Assembly (NCBI RefSeq): GCF_963259705.1
Contig: NC_081844.1
Location: 11,517,715 to 11,581,714 of the forward strand
Source of the DNA: Myotis daubentonii
Lineage: Eukaryota; Chordata; Mammalia; Chiroptera; Vespertilionidae
Length of the DNA: 64,000 bases
Direction of reading: 5' to 3'
Positions 40,259-64,000 of the stretch are shown piece by piece. The notes beneath the pieces were generated by a model. That model saw only the letters and a program-made list of their open reading frames with translations, did no database searches and was not told the DNA's origin. Each line of letters opens with the position of its first letter. Within the stretch, counting starts at the first letter, position 1. The position numbers and the translations under genes were made by a program.

Positions 40259-40557
40259 CAGCAGTAAAAATTTTCAATGCATTTAGTTCTGAAGTTGGAG
40301 TGGGTCCGTTGTGGGAAGCAAGCTAACTGTCAGGAAGGGTGTGTTTCCAGGAGGATGGCACTGAGTGCACCAGCATAGAATGAGTCACCTGTCCAACCTA
40401 CTGTGTGCTAGGTTCTGGGGACTCAGAAAGGAACAGTGCCGGCAAACATCCCTGACCTCAGAAGCCACTCACATTTTTAAATGGGAAAACAGACAACAAC
40501 AAATGCAGAAAATGATCTTAGGTTATATTAAGTGCTACTAAAAACAAACAGTAGGAT

Positions 40558-40840
40558 GTGGCAGTGATGGGTCAGGGAAGCCTTTCCGTGAGGGGACTTC
40601 TGAGCTGGTGCCTGATAGGAAGGAGTGAGCCAGTGGAAGGTCATGAGGCCAGAGCACTCTGGAAAAAGTGGGTAGGTACAAATGTCCTGAGATGGGGAGG
40701 GACAGACTTGTCTTTTTCAGGGAACAGCGACATCAGTGCGCTCCAGCAGAGTGGAGGCGGGATGTGAAAGACAGAAAGTGAACTGTGTGCAGAGAGGGTC
40801 ATGCAGGGCTCTGTGAACTGGTTTCTATTCTAGACACTGA
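40558..40840 (+). repeat. Possible ancient interspersed repeat
   Basis: gaagcctttccgtgaggg, aaggtcatgaggccagag and gggctctgtgaactggtttc are phrases of an old mammalian repeat that I cannot name with certainty. A related stretch is at 45200-45420. Confidence 0.3.
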
Positions 40841-41054
40841 TGAATTTTCAGCAGGGAGAGGTACACCATCTAGTCCCTGCCTGTCCTTTGGAAGTTGAGC
40901 TATTGGGGGACAGTGAAGTGTTTTTGATATCAGAGCTCTTTAATACATTATTTAACCATTCGTGAGGTGTCTGAGTTCAAGGCAAGTGAGGTGTCTGAGT
41001 TCAAGACTGTGTGCAATGTAATCCCATCTGTGTACGTAAGATGTACCTGTATGC

Positions 41055-41440
41055 TTTTTTTTCCCATCCTCACACGAGGCCATGTTCACTGATTTTTTTA
41101 GAGAGAGGGGAAGGGAGAGAGAGAGAAACATCGATTGGTTGCCTCCCACACCTACCCCAATGATGGGGCCGAGGATTGAACCCAAAACCTAAGTACAGTG
41201 GGGCCTTGACTTACGAGTGTCCCAACTAACGAGTTTTTTGAGATACCAGCTGTCTCTCGGCTGATTTTTTGCATTGAGTTGATAGAGTAATTTGAGTTAA
41301 CGAGCTCCTTAATAAGATCAGCCTAGGAATGAATTAAACTCGTAAGTCAAGACCCCACTGTATGTGCCTGGACTGGGAATTGAACCCAAGACTTTTCAGT
41401 GTAGTGGACGACTCTCCAATCAACTGACCCATGCCGGCAC
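41055..41440 (-). repeat. Diverged Ves-family SINE interrupted by a TIR element
   Basis: Pieces at about 41055-41193 and 41363-41440, separated by the DNA transposon at 41196-41360. Confidence 0.7.
41196..41360. mobile_element. Tc1/mariner-like MITE
   Basis: Ends CAGTGGGGCCTTGACTTACG and its inverse at 41339-41360 (one mismatch), flanked by TA on both sides (41194-41195, 41361-41362). 165 bp and non-coding. Confidence 0.85.
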
Positions 41441-42212
41441 CTGTGTGCTCTTATATACAGAGAATACCTTTAGAAGGAGACATTAAAAATTGGGTAGGGG
41501 AACAGGGATTTCTGAGGGAGAGACAGATTTTTCACACCTTTGTGCAGTTTGAATTTAAAAACTTATCTTTTGATTATCTTTAATACAGTTAAAAACTTAA
41601 AAAAACAGGTCATTTTGATGCATGGTGGAGAGGTGTGTGTGAGCAGGGAAGATTGGTGCATATGGGGAAGGGTGGGGTGAGGCCTCAGAAAGGACAGGGA
41701 TCTAAGGAAGGGAAAGGAGGGCCTAAATTTAACAAGTTTTATGTATAAAAAAAGAGTCAATAGGATGTGGGCTGTGTGGGTGAGGTCAAACTGACAGGTT
41801 TGCAGATACTGTAACCTAGATGTGAGAAGCTGTCTATTACAATACGTTAAATTCACTCCCTTTTCCATACTCAGCTCCACACCCAAACCTCATTCACTCA
41901 TCCTATCCAGAAGACCCTACTTCCTACATATGTGGTGCCTGCCATGATGGTAGTGGGGTCACAGGGTGAGTGTGAGGGCAGAGAAGGGAAAGGAAGCCCT
42001 GATTTCTTCCACCAGAAAATGCCCAGCTGATCAAGTTGGTGGCTCATGTGGGTTGTCCTCCCCTCTGTCTGTCCTCACATGTAAGTCTTGCAGCAAGAGA
42101 CGCACACATAGTGGTTGGGCAGAGTGAGAAAATCAGAGATGGAAGGAACCAGGGACATTCAAGGGACTGGCTGGAAGCTTTTGTATAACAATGGACTAAT
42201 AAAAGGGCTTTT

Positions 42213-42406
42213 GAGCCCTAACCAGTTTGGCTCAGTGGATAGAGTGTTGGCCTGTGGACTGGAAGGTCCCAGGTTCGATTCCGGTCAAGGGCATGGGGTA
42301 CATCCCCAGGAGGGGGTGTGCAGGAGGCAGCTGATCGATGTTTCTAACTCTCTATCCCCTTCCCTTCCTCTCTATAAAAAAATCAGTAAAATATGTTTTA
42401 AAAAGA
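42213..42406 (+). repeat. Ves SINE
   Basis: Starts ccctaaccagtttggctcag. Flanking copies of aaaagggcttttga at about 42198-42212 and 42407-42421. Confidence 0.9.
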
Positions 42407-43039
42407 AAAAAGGGCTTTTGAATTCAGTTGCAACCTTGGGATCCCCCCCTCCCCAGCTGCACTCAGCTTCCCCAGGTAGGTGCAGAAGAGAGAGGGTGCA
42501 GATCCTGCAAAAGGCTCAACTGGCCAGTCATCCCCTGTCCCTTCTCTGGCTCAGTCCTGACCCCACCAGTCTCCCAGGCTGGCTGCTCTTTGAGGGGCTG
42601 AGCACAGAAAAGGTGTCCATCTAGAAAGCCAGGCTCCTTAGGCTGAGAGCATGGCAGAACTCCCAGCTGGTTCCAGCTGTGCCTGTAAGGTCTCAACGGC
42701 TCAGATTTCAGCATGGGTTTGCAGACAGCTGGGGAGACCAGTTGCCAGATAACCCCTTCACCTGTGACCATAAGTGCAGAAAGTCAGGGCCCTGGAATGT
42801 CAGAACCTTCCAGACCACGGGTAAATGAGGGCTAAGAAGGCACAAACACGGGGTGGGGGGTAGGGACCAGGGGTGGCCCAGGGTGGACTGTGGAGCCTCT
42901 TTCCTTCCTCAGGGTCCAGTCAAGTCCTACATGGGTTTGGGGACTGCAGATTCAGATCTGACAGGACCAACCAGACCATTTTTTGAAGGAAATCTGGGAT
43001 ACAATTTCTGGCAGCTGGCAAGTAGACAAGCTCAAACTT

Positions 43040-43135
43040 TTTAAGGCTTGGCTCTGTGGAATCTTGGGCAAGTGACTCAACCTCTGAGCCTTCATGTTTC
43101 CACCTGTAAAATGGTGATTTGCTGCTCCTATGTCA
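43040..43135 (+). repeat. MIR SINE
   Basis: Contains cttgggcaagtgactcaacc and cacctgtaaaatggtgattt. Confidence 0.65.
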
Positions 43136-43144
43136 CAGGTTTCT

Positions 43145-43348
43145 TTTCTTTTCTTTTTTTAATATATTTTATTGATTTTTTTTACAGAGAGGAAGGGAGA
43201 GGGATAGAGAGTTAGAAACATCGATGAGAGAGAAACATAGATCAGCTGCCTCCTGCACACCCTACTGGGTATGTGCCCGCAGCCAAGGTACATGCCCTTG
43301 ATTGGAATCGAACCTGGGACCCTATCCACTGACCTAAACCCGTTAGGG
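43145..43348 (-). repeat. Ves SINE
   Basis: Complete reverse-oriented copy with identical flanks tatgtcacaggtttct (43129-43144 and 43349-43364). Confidence 0.92.
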
Positions 43349-43394
43349 CATATGTCACAGGTTTCTAAGAAGTTTGGCGCTCAGTCTGTTCAGA

Positions 43395-43417
43395 CGTCTA
43401 TCCGGCAAACGTTTATT
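43395..43417 (-). terminator. MYO1F: MYO1F poly(A) signal
   Basis: AATAAA on the - strand (43417-43412), about 335 nt after the MYO1F stop codon. Confidence 0.75.
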
Positions 43418-43751
43418 GCCTCGGTGGAGAAGGAGGGAGGTCACACTTGTGAAGGCCTCTCCACTTTTCCCCATGCTTTGCTGCTAGGATACGACTCATT
43501 TCATACTCACAAGGCAGCTAGGAGGTAGGCTCTGCTGTTAGCCCTATGTGACACACTAGGAAACGGGTGTGACATGGGAGGCCAGGGCCCAGAGGTGGCT
43601 GCAGTGATGATCCTCAGACCCACCCAGAGCTTGGGCTGGGCTGGAGGCCACAGGACTGGACTTCTGGCTAATGCGGCTAAGAGAAAGGAGACCTCCTGCC
43701 AGCAGGGCCTGGCTCCCTGGCACGGGGAGGACAGAATCCTGGGCCCCCCTC

Positions 43752-64000
<20,249 letters not shown>

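Overview
The window is nuclear DNA from a mammal, almost certainly a vespertilionid bat. The mammal call rests on four genes recognised from their encoded proteins. The bat call rests on the repeats: about thirty tRNA-derived Ves SINEs in both orientations, several non-autonomous HeliBat Helitrons (TC start, CTAG end, A/T target), two SPIN hAT elements, other young hAT elements with clear 8-bp target duplications, and a HAL1 retrotransposon. The gene order matches human 19p13.2 (HNRNPM, PRAM1, ZNF414, MYO1F), from memory of that map.

Layout. Positions 1-23.3 kb hold the 3' part of HNRNPM on the + strand: the end of RRM2, the glycine/methionine-rich middle, an 803-bp exon of ERMG-type repeats, and RRM3, ending at AATAAA. 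PRAM1 follows tail-to-tail on the - strand (24.7-31.5 kb), with one very large proline/lysine repeat exon and a C-terminal SH3-like module. Between PRAM1 and ZNF414 (33.9-35.7 kb) lies a decayed, intron-interrupted ANP32-like leucine-rich-repeat relic. ZNF414 (- strand, 36.1-39.6 kb) starts in a CpG island carrying a TCTCGCGAGA core-promoter motif and has two competing terminal exons, one of which adds a fourth C2H2 finger. MYO1F (- strand, 43.4-63.9 kb, 5' exons beyond the window) supplies 17 coding exons: the C-terminal half of the motor, the IQ helix, TH1, TH2 and SH3.

The genes do not form one pathway. HNRNPM is a ubiquitous splicing regulator. PRAM1 and MYO1F are myeloid proteins (adapter and unconventional class I myosin). 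ZNF414 is a poorly known zinc-finger protein. All splice sites given were read from the sequence and checked by reading-frame arithmetic. In-window coding lengths are 1508 nt (HNRNPM with the cassette exon), 1809 nt (PRAM1), 897 or 1038 nt (ZNF414) and 2115 nt (MYO1F), each giving an open frame to its stop.

Introns are mostly repeat. The most informative items are: a full-length HAL1 with target duplications; two SPIN copies with perfect 8-bp duplications; a hAT carrying a 53-bp near-perfect hairpin; Helitrons carrying CTCF-like cores; a 38-bp minisatellite, a CCAAT/GC-box array and a UBA52 processed pseudogene in MYO1F introns. I saw no wholly new gene system. The least expected items are the ANP32-like relic and the structured transposable elements.
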